Part shown: positions 6,700 to 15,190 of the stretch, piece after piece
Numbering within the stretch: position 1 is the first letter of the stretch
Layout: the number at the start of each line of letters is the position of its first letter
DNA from: a virus
IMG/VR virus record: IMGVR_UViG_3300036845_000265
Coordinates: 1 to 41,611 of that record
Length of the DNA stretch: 41,611 bases
Direction: 5' to 3' (one strand)
Notes under the pieces: generated by a model
Told to the model about the DNA's origin: nothing
The model's database searches: none
What the model saw: the letters and a program-made list of their open reading frames with translations, nothing else
Program-made: the position numbers and the translations under genes

Positions 6700-7000
6700 A
6701 GCGCGCGGGATCACCGAGGACATCCTCGCCAACGACTACAACGTCGCCGACATCCGCTTTGACAACCGGCAAGGCGGAACCGGCAAGGTCCGCTACAAGG
6801 ATCAAACCGCCTCGATCCTGCCATCCGATTGGCAGAAGGCCGGCCACAAGGCGATGCTTGAGACCGCGATCGGCATCGGCCAGCAGAACCGTCGTCAGTT
6901 TGGCATGGACGGGCTGGACCTCCTGAAGCGCAACCTTGCCACCGGCGACCAACCGGACCTCATAGCTGCATCGAAGAGGCGCGCAATTAAAGTGTGGTGA
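6536..7000 (+). CDS. Zinc-ribbon structural or packaging protein
   Basis: A 154-residue protein (ATG 6536; a TTG at 6530 is in frame). The N-terminus has YHCGECNYRMEV and PPSCTACDQNQM, two CxxC pairs forming a zinc ribbon of the kind seen in FmdB-like proteins. The C-terminal region (ARGITEDILANDYNVADIRF, later LDLLKRNLATGDQPDLI) is helical. It lies in the terminase-portal interval among small unknown genes. A packaging or assembly role is inferred only from position. Confidence 0.75.
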   Translation: MIVRTYHCGECNYRMEVTLTSDQWDQPPPSCTACDQNQMNQEFKPPAIGGSIGAKARGITEDILANDYNVADIRFDNRQGGTGKVRYKDQTASILPSDWQKAGHKAMLETAIGIGQQNRRQFGMDGLDLLKRNLATGDQPDLIAASKRRAIKVW

Positions 7001-7030
7001 ATAGAATTAAGTCTTGTGATATAAGGGAGG

Positions 7031-7531
7031 ATGACCGAAGAGGAACGCGCTCGCCATCGCGAGTACATGCGTCAATACCGTCTGAAAAATCTGGAGCGGG
7101 ATCGCGCCCTTCGTCAGGCGCAAGGCCAACGTTATTGGCAGGAAAACAAGGAAACAATCGTTGCGAAACGAAAGGCAAAGCCGCGCACTGACGAAGATCG
7201 AGCAAGGGAGCGCGCTTACATGCGCGTGTATGTCAAGCACTGGCGTGACAAAAACCCCGATAAGGCTGCTGCCGCGCAGAAAACGTACAACGCAAAACAT
7301 CCGCGCAGAGGCCAAGAGCTTAGGAAGCGCGTCCTCGAACGAAAGGCTGGAAGGCCCAAGCCGAGCGTCTGTGACATTTGCGGTTTGACGAACGGCCGCA
7401 TTTCGTTCGATCACTGTCACCGAACTGGCGAATTTCGCGGCTGGATATGCTCCTACTGCAATGTGGTTCTAGGTTATGTCAAAGATGATCCAGACCATCT
7501 GCGAAAACTAATCGCATATTTGGAAGCCTGA
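7031..7531 (+). CDS. Recombination endonuclease VII-like nuclease
   Basis: A 166-residue protein with a charged N-terminal helical region (residues 1-110) and a C-terminal endonuclease VII domain: CDICGL, then ISFDHCHRTGEFRGWICSYC and NVVLGYVKDDP. The Cys pairs bind zinc and the DHCH segment is the His-Me finger active site. Family members such as T4 gp49 cleave branched DNA, including Holliday junctions, before packaging. GGGAGG directly abuts the ATG. With its basic N-terminal extension it could also be a mobile, homing-type copy. Confidence 0.9.
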   Translation: MTEEERARHREYMRQYRLKNLERDRALRQAQGQRYWQENKETIVAKRKAKPRTDEDRARERAYMRVYVKHWRDKNPDKAAAAQKTYNAKHPRRGQELRKRVLERKAGRPKPSVCDICGLTNGRISFDHCHRTGEFRGWICSYCNVVLGYVKDDPDHLRKLIAYLEA

Positions 7532-7532
7532 C

Positions 7533-8372
7533 ATGGGCGACACGAGCAGCTTCGGCCTGTCCGGCCTGTCCGACCTGATGAGCGCGCTATCGCGCATGGC
7601 CGGCGGCCAAGCCGCTCCACCCCGTGTCGAGCCGCCGATGAACGCTCCCGGCCGCGCCGCCGGGCTCAAGGCCGTCGAGGGCGCAACCACCGGCCGACAG
7701 GAGCCGACCGTCAGCGGCGAGACAGCTCGCGCAGCCGGATTGAGCGCAGTCGACAAGGAAATGGACGCGGCGAACACCGAGGCTTGGAAGGCCAAGATGG
7801 CGGGCCGCAAGGCCGATCGAGCGCGGGCCGGGTCCGAGGGCAAGGCCGCAGTCGCCGACGCCTTGAAGCCGGCGGACGTGCGCGCGATGATCCAAGCGAG
7901 GGCGCAACAGCCAAGCTGGGCCTCGCCCGAGGAAAGCGCGGGGTGGGCGCAAACCTTGGGACCGGTGGGCGTCGAAGGCGCGCTTCACACGCCGCAAAAC
8001 CCGCCCGGCTTTAGTCCGCCGGCGAACACCGATCGCCCGACAACCGTCACCCGAGGGCCGAACGCGCACCTTCTGACGCCGGAACAGGAGGCTTCGGTGC
8101 AAGACATGATGCGTGAGTACCAAGGCGGGGCCGAGGGCGACGAAATCCATCACGACATGACGCTCGTTGACGAATTTCTGGCGAGGGGCCATCCCGACTA
8201 CCAGCCGGTTCCAGCCGGCGATCCGCGCTTGCCGATGATCCCGCCCGGCATGACCTTCGGGCCGCAGGAAGTGACCACGCCCGACATGGCCGGCGCCGCG
8301 CCCCGATCAATGCGAGCGGTCAAAGCTGGCCGGGACGCCGTGTCGCGCGAACTCGACAAAGAGCCGGAATAA
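7533..8372 (+). CDS. Hypothetical head-region protein between terminase and portal
   Basis: A 279-residue protein rich in Ala, Pro, Gly and charged residues, with mainly disordered stretches and two repeated short elements (APGRAAGLKAVEGAT and ARAAGLSAVDKEMD). The C-terminal part is a little more ordered (GDEIHHDMTLVDEFLARGHPDY). It ends directly before the portal start codon. No family recognised. Position and composition would suit a scaffold or head accessory, but that is inference. Confidence 0.72.
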   Translation: MGDTSSFGLSGLSDLMSALSRMAGGQAAPPRVEPPMNAPGRAAGLKAVEGATTGRQEPTVSGETARAAGLSAVDKEMDAANTEAWKAKMAGRKADRARAGSEGKAAVADALKPADVRAMIQARAQQPSWASPEESAGWAQTLGPVGVEGALHTPQNPPGFSPPANTDRPTTVTRGPNAHLLTPEQEASVQDMMREYQGGAEGDEIHHDMTLVDEFLARGHPDYQPVPAGDPRLPMIPPGMTFGPQEVTTPDMAGAAPRSMRAVKAGRDAVSRELDKEPE

Positions 8373-10112
8373 ATGGCCCTCAAAATCCCAAGCCGGGACG
8401 GCGGCTTTCTTGGCGCTTGGGTCAAGGAAATGGTTGACGAGTGCATGGCCAGCGCGAGCGAGCGCGGCATGGTCTACTCGCGCGCCGCCCAATATTATTA
8501 CACCGGGGCCGCCGACAGCCGGGCCGCGCTCTACAACAAAACCAAATCCTTCATCGACAAGCTCGCCGGCTTCCTCATGCAGCCGACCGACGTCCGCTTG
8601 CGGCTCGTCTATGACAGCGGCGAGGACGATAGCGTCCTCGAACGATCCGAGCTGGTGGGCGAAAAGCTGTCGGCCGACTTCCGCCAAGTCGACGGCGATG
8701 TGACTTTCGCCGACGCCGTGACGTGGAGCCTGATCAATGGCGCGGGCCTGTTAAAGATTTTGCCTGACGGCGACAGCGGCACCTTCAAGGTGGCGCAAGT
8801 CCATCCGCAGAACTTCGGCGTCCTGTCCGAAACGACGTTGCATCTGGACGAGCAAGAGGCCTTCTGCCACGTCAGCTATCCGACCAAATCGCGGCTGCGC
8901 ACGTCGCTCATGGAGCATCCGCGCTACAACGAAATCATGAAAGCCCTTGACGACGATCCGGGGCCGGATCGCGACGAGGAGGAAACAACCTACTTTCACC
9001 AAATGGTTGTGGGTGGTCTGCAACCGTTGGGAGACGTTGGCGACGCTCCGTCATCCGCCGCAGGGATCGTCAACGTCTTTCCCGTTCCGACGCCGTGGCG
9101 GCCCAATCGACGTTTCGCCCCGACCGTCAAGCACTGCGAGCTATGGATCAAGGATCGCGACCGCGATGAAGACTGGACGACAATCCAAGTGCTTTACGGT
9201 CACGAGCCGATCATCATCGAAGGCGAGACGACGCGGCGCAATCTAAGCCGCATCCCCGGCAAGCATCCGTTCGTCAAGGTGCAGGGGGGTGAGACGCCCG
9301 GCTATTTCTGGGGCCGTTCGAGCATCGCCGACGTGCAGATGTTGCAGGACATGCTGAATAAGCGGCTGCGCGACATAAAAGTAATGTGGGATCGCAATGT
9401 CAACGCCCCTCAAGTCTTCAGCGGCTTCACCAGCGTCACGGAGGAGCAATACTATAAGATTGTCAATGAGGGAGGTTTTATTAACGACCCAAATCCCAAC
9501 GCGAAAGCGTCGAAGCTACTGGACCCCCCGCCGGAAAACTACTTGGAAGAACTTGAATTTGTTTTCAAGCTGTTTGATGAAGCTAGCGGCTTCAGTCCGA
9601 TCATGTCAGGACAAGGCGAATCGGGAGTCCGGGCTGGAGTCCACGCTCAGACTTTGGTTAGAACTTCATCACCCCACCTTATCAAGCAGGCTTCCAGGAT
9701 CGAGCGGCAGCTCGCTGACTGCGGGTGGCTTGGACTCCGCATCATGCAGGCGATGGACGCGCTCATCTACACGACAGCAGACACGAACCAAGAGTTCCTA
9801 CTCAGCCAGCTCCCCGGCAACTTCCAAGTCCAAGTCGACTCGCACTCCGCGTCGCCCGCCTTCGCGGAAGACAATCGTCAAGTGGCTATTGCGCTCGCTA
9901 GAGCAGGCGCGATCGACGCCGAAGACCTGATCCACATGCTCCATCCGCCCGGCGCCGAGCTGCTGCTAGCGCGCCTGAAGCAGCGTCAGAAAGCGCAGGC
10001 CGCCGCAGCGAAGGAGGACAAGAAGGAAGAAATGATCAAGGGGCTTTTGGGGATCAAGGAAGGCGGCGGCGGATCACGACGTAAAGCCGCCGCCGGCGCA
10101 ACAAAGCACTGA
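8373..10112 (+). CDS. Portal protein
   Basis: A 579-residue portal subunit forming the dodecameric ring through which DNA enters and leaves the head and to which the tail attaches. Typical features are an N-terminal helical region with YSRAAQYYYTGAADSRAALYN, a stem and wing region including WGRSSIADVQMLQDMLNKRL, then FDEASGFSPIMSGQGESGVRAG, as seen in podovirus-type head-tail connectors, and a charged Ala/Lys-rich C-terminus. It starts right after the previous stop. The length suits a podovirus-like portal. Confidence 0.9.
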   Translation: MALKIPSRDGGFLGAWVKEMVDECMASASERGMVYSRAAQYYYTGAADSRAALYNKTKSFIDKLAGFLMQPTDVRLRLVYDSGEDDSVLERSELVGEKLSADFRQVDGDVTFADAVTWSLINGAGLLKILPDGDSGTFKVAQVHPQNFGVLSETTLHLDEQEAFCHVSYPTKSRLRTSLMEHPRYNEIMKALDDDPGPDRDEEETTYFHQMVVGGLQPLGDVGDAPSSAAGIVNVFPVPTPWRPNRRFAPTVKHCELWIKDRDRDEDWTTIQVLYGHEPIIIEGETTRRNLSRIPGKHPFVKVQGGETPGYFWGRSSIADVQMLQDMLNKRLRDIKVMWDRNVNAPQVFSGFTSVTEEQYYKIVNEGGFINDPNPNAKASKLLDPPPENYLEELEFVFKLFDEASGFSPIMSGQGESGVRAGVHAQTLVRTSSPHLIKQASRIERQLADCGWLGLRIMQAMDALIYTTADTNQEFLLSQLPGNFQVQVDSHSASPAFAEDNRQVAIALARAGAIDAEDLIHMLHPPGAELLLARLKQRQKAQAAAAKEDKKEEMIKGLLGIKEGGGGSRRKAAAGATKH

Positions 10113-10189
10113 CGCTAGACAGACCAAGAACTCGGTTCTAGTTTCCCGCACGTCCCGGCGCCCTCGCACCCCCCGTGAGGCGCACACTG

Positions 10190-10223
10190 GGAAGGCCGCC
10201 TCGTTCCAACGGGGCGGCCTTCC
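10190..10223. other. GC-rich intergenic hairpin
   Basis: GGAAGGCCGCC and GGCGGCCTTCC pair perfectly over 11 bp in the gap between portal and the next gene. No T tract follows, so it may be a processing or pausing structure rather than a complete terminator. Confidence 0.6.
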
Positions 10224-10234
10224 GGGTAAAACAA

Positions 10235-10756
10235 ATGGCTTTTGATCCAACCGCGACAGAAGACGACGATTCAGGTCAGGGGATGCCGCCCGGTGGCGCT
10301 CCTCCCGGCGGGCCGCCGTCCCCCGGACCTCCTCCCACGCCGGGCGGCGGCGCTCCTTCCGGCCCCGGCGGAATGGCCGCCTTCGCGCGCAGCCGCATGG
10401 GTCCGCAGATTTCAACGCCCGGACCCGGCAACCAAGCCGACAGCTCCATGCTGTTGCAGCAAGCCGTCCAGCTCATCCAGCAAGCGGCGCTTGGACTCGA
10501 GCCCGGAAGCCAGCTTCACCGCGACGCGCTGCGCGCCGCGACCCAGCTTTCCCGCCACCTTGGCGGCGCCGGCGGCATGGGCGCGGCAGTCGGAGTGCAG
10601 AAGACCATGCTGGGCGACCAGATGAAGCGGACGGTGCAAAACCAGCTCTTGCAACGCCTATTCGGGCAGGGAAAGCCGCCGGGCGGCGGTCAGCCCGGTC
10701 AACCTCCGGGCGGCGGCGGGGCGCCTATGCCCTCGACGCCGTTGCCGGGCGCATGA
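10235..10756 (+). CDS. Pro/Gly-rich head-region protein
   Basis: A 173-residue protein from ATG 10235. Residues of about 10-55 are a Gly/Pro-rich disordered segment (GGAPPGGPPSPGPPPTPGGG). Residues of about 75-145 form Gln/Leu-rich helices (SSMLLQQAVQLIQQAALGLE, MKRTVQNQLLQRLFGQG), and the C-terminus is again PGGG-rich. This disordered-helix-disordered plan between portal and capsid resembles assembly factors, but I cannot assign a family. Confidence 0.75.
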   Translation: MAFDPTATEDDDSGQGMPPGGAPPGGPPSPGPPPTPGGGAPSGPGGMAAFARSRMGPQISTPGPGNQADSSMLLQQAVQLIQQAALGLEPGSQLHRDALRAATQLSRHLGGAGGMGAAVGVQKTMLGDQMKRTVQNQLLQRLFGQGKPPGGGQPGQPPGGGGAPMPSTPLPGA

Positions 10757-10786
10757 TAGCCATGCAGTCTTCAACGGGAGGTCACT

Positions 10787-11035
10787 ATGGCTAAACATCC
10801 GGGCGGCGATAAGCACCGCGACGCCGCCAAGAAGCACGAGGACGCGGCGAAGGCGCACCACAAGGCCGCCAACGCGCACGACGCAGAACAGCATGACGAC
10901 GCGAAGGAACACGCTGAAAGCGCGCACCTTCACAGTCAGGGCGCACACGAAGCCAGTTCGCAGGCGAAAGGACAGCCCGGCCAGCCGGCGACCGATGCAC
11001 GCGGTCAGCCTCTAAGCGACAAGCAGCCGTCGTGA
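10787..11035 (+). CDS. His/Ala-rich helical protein
   Basis: An 82-residue protein with a good GGAGG site before the ATG. It is almost entirely polar and helical: HRDAAKKHEDAAKAHHKAAN, then HDDAKEHAESAHLHSQGAHE, with about 13 His and a repeating A-x-x-H spacing. Such a helix could bind metal or be pH-sensitive. The stop overlaps the next start (GTGA). Function unknown. Confidence 0.75.
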   Translation: MAKHPGGDKHRDAAKKHEDAAKAHHKAANAHDAEQHDDAKEHAESAHLHSQGAHEASSQAKGQPGQPATDARGQPLSDKQPS

Positions 11036-11214
11036 CCTCGCTCAAGGACGCCATCCTCATCGTCGGCGTCTTCTTCTTAGGCTCGTTCGTTCTGTTTATG
11101 TGTTTCGTCATCGCCGCCAGTATCGACGTCGCGGCATGGTGTCAATCGAAAGGGTTGACACGATACCCTAACTTTGGGAAGGAAAGTGGCCCCACAAATT
11201 CAACCGATCGCTGA
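11032..11214 (+). CDS. Small single-pass membrane protein
   Basis: A 60-residue protein starting at GTG 11032, overlapping the previous stop. Residues of about 8-33 (ILIVGVFFLGSFVLFMCFVI) form one transmembrane helix; the C-terminus is polar. Its 3' end contains a reversed copy of the recurrent TGTCAA motif and overlaps the following HNH gene, so its coding end may have been altered by HNH insertion. Confidence 0.6.
   Translation: MTSLKDAILIVGVFFLGSFVLFMCFVIAASIDVAAWCQSKGLTRYPNFGKESGPTNSTDR
11135..11171. repeat. Copy 2 of recurrent motif (inverted orientation)
   Basis: TGTCAA (11140-11145), 9 bases, TTGACA (11155-11160), then CGATACCCTAA. Read on the minus strand this is TTAGGGTATCG, TGTCAA, N9, TTGACA, CCATG, matching the copies at 15922 and 25701. 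It lies just upstream of the HNH gene at 11186, inside the coding end of the previous gene. Confidence 0.8.
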
Positions 11215-11611
11215 ACGGCTGGCGCGCTATTCGGAACGTGTCGTGAATGGCGGCTGTCTGATTTGGCTTGGCAAGTGGGACCATCGGGGCTACGGGCAAA
11301 TTCACTGCCGCGACCTGAATGGCGCTAGGCGTCACCAAAAGACGGCGACTGTCGTTTGGGAACGGGAGCATGGGCCGCGCCCCGAAGGCTTGGAAATCGG
11401 GCACACATGCCGCAACCGAGCGTGCATCGAACTCGGACACCTACGTCTGCAAACCCGCAGTGAAAACAGTCTGGACCGCGCGCCGTATTTGCGTAAGCGC
11501 GCGAAATGCGGGCATGAGCTTGTCTACATGCCCGGAAGAAAAGAGCGCGGATGTCCGCCTTGCCGCGTCGCCTATATGGCAGAGTGGCGAGCAAAGCAGA
11601 AACAGCAATAG
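11186..11611 (+). CDS. HNH endonuclease
   Basis: A 141-residue HNH nuclease from GTG 11186, chosen because GGAAGG lies 4 bases upstream; a TTG at 11174 is in frame. The core is GLEIGHTCRNRACIELGHL, then RLQTRSENSLDR, with His and Cys metal ligands. A C-terminal Cys-rich tail (CGHELVYMPGRKERGCPPC) looks like a second zinc site. It sits among small genes before the capsid gene and is probably a free-standing homing endonuclease. Confidence 0.85.
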   Translation: MAPQIQPIAERLARYSERVVNGGCLIWLGKWDHRGYGQIHCRDLNGARRHQKTATVVWEREHGPRPEGLEIGHTCRNRACIELGHLRLQTRSENSLDRAPYLRKRAKCGHELVYMPGRKERGCPPCRVAYMAEWRAKQKQQ

Positions 11612-11620
11612 GAGTTTCTG

Positions 11621-11806
11621 ATGGCCCAAAATCGCAGCTACGATCCGCCGATCACCACGCCGCCCGAAACCCCGCCGCGCACGATCCTACAGGTCGACAC
11701 GCAGTCAGAAGTCGGCGAGTGGGGCAACATCCCCAAGGTCGTGCCAAAACCCGAAGGCGGCGTGCCACTACAGCCAGCTGTAACAGGGAAGACGAATAAC
11801 AACTGA
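11621..11806 (+). CDS. Small Pro-rich hypothetical protein
   Basis: A 61-residue protein ([20 protein letters not shown], then [20 protein letters not shown]) with GGAG at correct spacing. It is proline-rich and probably extended. It lies between two HNH genes, so it may be an original head-region gene. Function unknown. Its stop and the next ATG overlap (TGATG). Confidence 0.65.
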   Translation: MAQNRSYDPPITTPPETPPRTILQVDTQSEVGEWGNIPKVVPKPEGGVPLQPAVTGKTNNN

Positions 11807-12264
11807 TGGGCATCGTAAGCAAAAACACGCCGCCGCGACCGTGCGCCCAATGTGGGACGCTGATGGCACCGCGCTTGCGCCAATACAGCGGCAAGCCAGC
11901 TTGGATAATGCCGACGAAGTATTGTTCATTTGCGTGTTCCGCCATCGGTCGCGGAGTCAAGATGCGCGGTACACGCCGAGCGGCGCGCGGAACCGGCGAC
12001 GGTTGGGTTGACACCCTTGGCTATAAGAGGTTTTCCGATCCAGATCGGCGTGGAACCGTCCACGAACATCGCCTGATCATGGAAAAACTCTTGGGAAGGA
12101 AACTGAAAAAGGGCGAGACAATCCACCACAAGAATGGGATCAGAACCGACAACCGTCCGGAAAACTTGGAGTTGTGGACGACCAACCACGGGTCAGGCGT
12201 CCGCGTAGCCGATCAGGACATCTGGAGCGGCAACGTCGCTCCGTATCACTTTGGAGCGTTGTGA
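11806..12264 (+). CDS. HNH endonuclease with N-terminal zinc finger
   Basis: A 152-residue protein. The N-terminus has CAQCGTLM and [10 protein letters not shown], a CxxC/CxxxC finger. The HNH_3 core follows: [20 protein letters not shown], then [19 protein letters not shown]. This architecture is common for phage-borne homing HNH proteins. Its stop overlaps the start of the next gene (TGATG), as if inserted cleanly between genes. Confidence 0.9.
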   Translation: MGIVSKNTPPRPCAQCGTLMAPRLRQYSGKPAWIMPTKYCSFACSAIGRGVKMRGTRRAARGTGDGWVDTLGYKRFSDPDRRGTVHEHRLIMEKLLGRKLKKGETIHHKNGIRTDNRPENLELWTTNHGSGVRVADQDIWSGNVAPYHFGAL

Positions 12265-12806
12265 TGCCGCGAACTATCAGCGACGAGGAGTTTTCCTTTT
12301 TACAAAATAAGCGGATGACTGCTGATTTCGTTGAATCAATTTACAATGATCCGCAGCTCAACAAGGAAGCCAAGCGGCTCATCAAAAAGAAGTACCCCAA
12401 CCTCGCCATCCCCGACTACGACATGGAACAGAAGATCGACGCCAAGCTGGGGAAGGTCGAGGAGGACAAGCGCAAGGAGCAAGAGGCGCAGCGGACCAAG
12501 GCCGACATGGACGCTTGGAACGCCAGCCGAGGCAAGGTGAAGAAGGAATATGGCTTCACCGACGAAGGTCTGAGCGACCTCGAAAGGTGGATGCACGAAC
12601 ACGCCGTCGCCGATCATGAAGTGGCGGCGTCATACAGGGCAAGCAAGAACCCGCAGACCAGCGAGCCGACTTATGACAGTCAGTTCTGGCGCCACGAGGA
12701 GGAGCCTAACTTCAAGGACATCGCCAAAGACCCGGAAGCGTGGGGACGCAAAGAAATTCTAGGCGCAATCCACAAGGATCAGGAGCGCGCTAGAACAGGC
12801 CGCTAA
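12264..12806 (+). CDS. Helical head-region protein, scaffold candidate
   Basis: A 180-residue protein directly before the major capsid gene. It is very polar and helical (NKEAKRLIKKKYPNLAIP, then KLGKVEEDKRKEQEAQRTKA), with almost no Cys. The position and charged helical composition fit a scaffolding protein for prohead assembly, but sequence similarity is not evident to me, so this is inference. Confidence 0.72.
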   Translation: MPRTISDEEFSFLQNKRMTADFVESIYNDPQLNKEAKRLIKKKYPNLAIPDYDMEQKIDAKLGKVEEDKRKEQEAQRTKADMDAWNASRGKVKKEYGFTDEGLSDLERWMHEHAVADHEVAASYRASKNPQTSEPTYDSQFWRHEEEPNFKDIAKDPEAWGRKEILGAIHKDQERARTGR

Positions 12807-12824
12807 CCACCGTAGGAGGCTACC

Positions 12825-13841
12825 ATTCCGATTCTTGGCGCGGGGATTATCCCAAGTGGCCCTATCGGGCTAGAACTTGAAGCAACCATCCGGCGCGTCT
12901 TCGCGCAAATGGTCGTCATTCTCATCTACAAGCAGAACCCGCTGTTGGCGCTGCTATTGCGCAACGCCATCCGGGCCAGCGGCGGTGTATCCCCATACAC
13001 ACAGCCCGTGCAGACCGGGCAGTACGTCCAAAGCTCATGGATTGGCCCCGCCGGCCAGTTCAACCTGCCGCAGGACGTGGCCGCGACCGTCAACGCCGAG
13101 TTCAACATGTGCTGCTTGGCGACGCCCGTCAGCTCGCTTGGACTCGAGCAATTGGTCACTCAGGACGCGATCGCCGTCGCCTCGCGCCTGATGCTCAAGC
13201 TGAACGACCTCAAGAACTCGTCCTTGCAGGCCTTGTCGTCCGCGCTGTTTGGACCGCCGACAACCAACGTCTTGCAGATGTTTTCGCTTCAGGACGCCTA
13301 CGGCAACGCCACCACGGCCCCAAGCTACGGAGGCTTGGCGCGGGCGACCTATCCCGACTGGCAGGCCTTGGTGACGCCGGCCGCCGGCGCTGTCCTCACC
13401 CGAGCGGCTTTCATCCCGAATATGCTCGCCGCAGTGAAAAATTCGGGCGGCGAGGCGCTCGATTTCGTCGTTATGTCCGTCGAAGACTGGACGACGCTCC
13501 TAACCGACTTCATGTCGGTCGAAAGGTACAACAATGACCCGTCAAGCCGTTGGGGAAAGGACGATCCTGTTAATTCAGGATTCCGAGGGCTCCTATTGGG
13601 GGACACCCCGCTGTTCTTTGACCTTAACTGCCCACAGGGTACGGCTTACGGCTTCAACTCGAAATATATCACCCTTGTCGTTCACGAGGACGCCAATTTC
13701 GCGTGGACCGGGTGGTACTCCACCATCCCGCAAGGGCAGATTGCCAGCGTGGGTCTATCGCTTACTGCGCTCAATCTGGTTTGCTCTAAGCCATCGACCG
13801 GGGTCCAAATGCAGGGCATAACGGGAGGCGCGCCCTTCTAA
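12825..13841 (+). CDS. Major capsid protein, probable ATT start
   Basis: A 338-residue protein if started at ATT 12825, or 310 from ATG 12909. AGGAGG at 12814-12819 sits 5 bases before the in-frame ATT, while ATG 12909 has no ribosome site; the only codons upstream of the ATT before an in-frame stop are GAG GCT ACC. The added N-terminus reads PILGAGIIPSGPIGLELEAT. The body has many beta stretches, with FNMCCLATPVSSLGLEQLVTQ and LQMFSLQDAYGNATT, and length, position after a scaffold candidate and before adaptor genes all suggest the shell protein. The fold call is inference. Confidence 0.72.
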   Translation: MPILGAGIIPSGPIGLELEATIRRVFAQMVVILIYKQNPLLALLLRNAIRASGGVSPYTQPVQTGQYVQSSWIGPAGQFNLPQDVAATVNAEFNMCCLATPVSSLGLEQLVTQDAIAVASRLMLKLNDLKNSSLQALSSALFGPPTTNVLQMFSLQDAYGNATTAPSYGGLARATYPDWQALVTPAAGAVLTRAAFIPNMLAAVKNSGGEALDFVVMSVEDWTTLLTDFMSVERYNNDPSSRWGKDDPVNSGFRGLLLGDTPLFFDLNCPQGTAYGFNSKYITLVVHEDANFAWTGWYSTIPQGQIASVGLSLTALNLVCSKPSTGVQMQGITGGAPF

Positions 13842-13853
13842 TCGGAGGTTCCG

Positions 13854-14348
13854 ATGCTTCCCGTAAGCGCATGGCCCCCCGGACCTCCCGGATCGGCGCT
13901 GTCGCCGTTCGGGAAACCGCGCGCGGTAAGCTGCTTCCCGTGCGTTCTGCCAAAGGGCGCATGGGTGGTGTCGACCACCACGAACAGCGTCGTCTTCAAC
14001 GTCCTCCCGGTGCAAAACTTCAACCCGGCGCGTTCGCCGGGGACCGGGCTCCTGCCGGGCTCAGTGCCGGTTAACCCGCTCCCAAACCCCTCCCCGTTCT
14101 TGAGGTATAACGATTACGTCGAGGCGTGGCGCGCGCGCCAGCGCAGAACGGGCCGCACCGACCCGCCGATCCGACCGCTGGCCGGACACCGGCCGCCGAA
14201 TTGGTTCGGCTGGCGGCAAGTGGCGCCCGGACCCAACACGTTCACCATGATTGGGCCTAACGCAGCCGGCACGGTGCTGGCCGACGGCGAAAACGTCCAG
14301 CTCGTCGGTTCCGGCACGGCAACCATCATTCAGGCATTTTCAGTGTGA
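13854..14348 (+). CDS. Hypothetical virion protein after capsid
   Basis: A 164-residue protein with GGAGG before the ATG. It is Pro-rich with a central YNDYVEAWRARQRRTGRTDP segment and a beta-like C-terminus (NTFTMIGPNAAGTVLADGEN). Not recognised. It directly follows the capsid gene and overlaps the next start (GTGA), so a decoration or head-closure role is plausible but unproven. Confidence 0.68.
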   Translation: MLPVSAWPPGPPGSALSPFGKPRAVSCFPCVLPKGAWVVSTTTNSVVFNVLPVQNFNPARSPGTGLLPGSVPVNPLPNPSPFLRYNDYVEAWRARQRRTGRTDPPIRPLAGHRPPNWFGWRQVAPGPNTFTMIGPNAAGTVLADGENVQLVGSGTATIIQAFSV

Positions 14349-15184
14349 GCAACGGCACCGCCCCAATCCAGCCCGCGCCCGTCCCGCCGTCGATCGCCGG
14401 CATCCCTCAGCCCGTGTTCGAGTCCGGATCCGCGACCTCGCCTGCGACGCCCATTCCGATCACCGGCTCGCCGATCATCCCGCCGCCGACAATCGGCGAT
14501 CCTGAAGGCTTCCCTGTCTTCCCCCCGACCGGCACAGACACCGCGCCTGTCGCGGTCCCCGTAGGCCCGCTTGTCGGCCCAGCCATCGCCTACGCGGCCG
14601 TCCCGCCGTCAATCGCGGGCGTCGTCCAGCCGCAATTCGCCCCGCCCGGCTCCTCGACTGTCCCGCCGACGCTATTCCCCGGCTTCTTCACCACGACGCC
14701 GCCGAGCCCGCCGATCGTGTTCGCCAACATCTTCAAGATCGGCGCTATCCCGCCGGCGCTGCCATCAACACCCGGACAGACACCGCCACCGATCGTCCCG
14801 TCGCCCGTCCCGACCATTCCCCAAATCCCGTGGCCGCCGGTTCCCCCGACGCCTCCGCCCGTCAATACCGTGCGACCTGTCGTTTCGGTCGTCACCAATC
14901 TTCAAGTCGGGTCAACGCTCACCAGCACAACCGGAACTTGGACTGGCGCCACGACCTATGCCCGCCAGTGGATGCGCAACTCCGATCCCATCAGCGGCGA
15001 GGCTGGGGTGGACTATGTGCTTCAAGAGGCTGACGTTGGGACGATGATCTTCGTCGACGTCACCGCGACCGGTCCCGGCGGCGAAGCGAGCATGGATAGC
15101 GGGCCTGTCGGCCCGATCGTCGCCCCGCCCGGCGGGGACGATCCAGAGCCCGCCGCCCGGACAATCAGACGAAAGCGAGTATGA
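14345..15184 (+). CDS. Pro-rich protein with C-terminal Ig-like domain
   Basis: A 279-residue protein from GTG 14345, overlapping the previous stop. Residues of about 1-175 are Pro/Thr-rich with repeated units (VPPSIAGIPQPVF and VPPSIAGVVQPQF). Residues of about 180-260 form a bacterial Ig-like domain: GSTLTSTTGTWTGA, YARQWMRNSDPISGEAG, then DVGTMIFVDVTATGPGG. Ig-like domains on phage heads commonly act as surface decorations that bind carbohydrates. The C-terminus is basic (ARTIRRKRV). The decoration role is inferred from the domain and from position beside the capsid. Confidence 0.75.
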   Translation: MSNGTAPIQPAPVPPSIAGIPQPVFESGSATSPATPIPITGSPIIPPPTIGDPEGFPVFPPTGTDTAPVAVPVGPLVGPAIAYAAVPPSIAGVVQPQFAPPGSSTVPPTLFPGFFTTTPPSPPIVFANIFKIGAIPPALPSTPGQTPPPIVPSPVPTIPQIPWPPVPPTPPPVNTVRPVVSVVTNLQVGSTLTSTTGTWTGATTYARQWMRNSDPISGEAGVDYVLQEADVGTMIFVDVTATGPGGEASMDSGPVGPIVAPPGGDDPEPAARTIRRKRV

Positions 15185-15190
15185 TGCGCC

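Noticed and set aside
13755-14015. Minus-strand ORFs opposite the capsid and decoration genes
   Set aside because: Shadows in high-GC DNA; no starts with ribosome sites and no recognisable domains.
14590-14898. Minus-strand 102-residue Gly-rich ORF opposite the Ig-like gene
   Set aside because: A reflection of the Pro-rich codons on the plus strand; no independent evidence.
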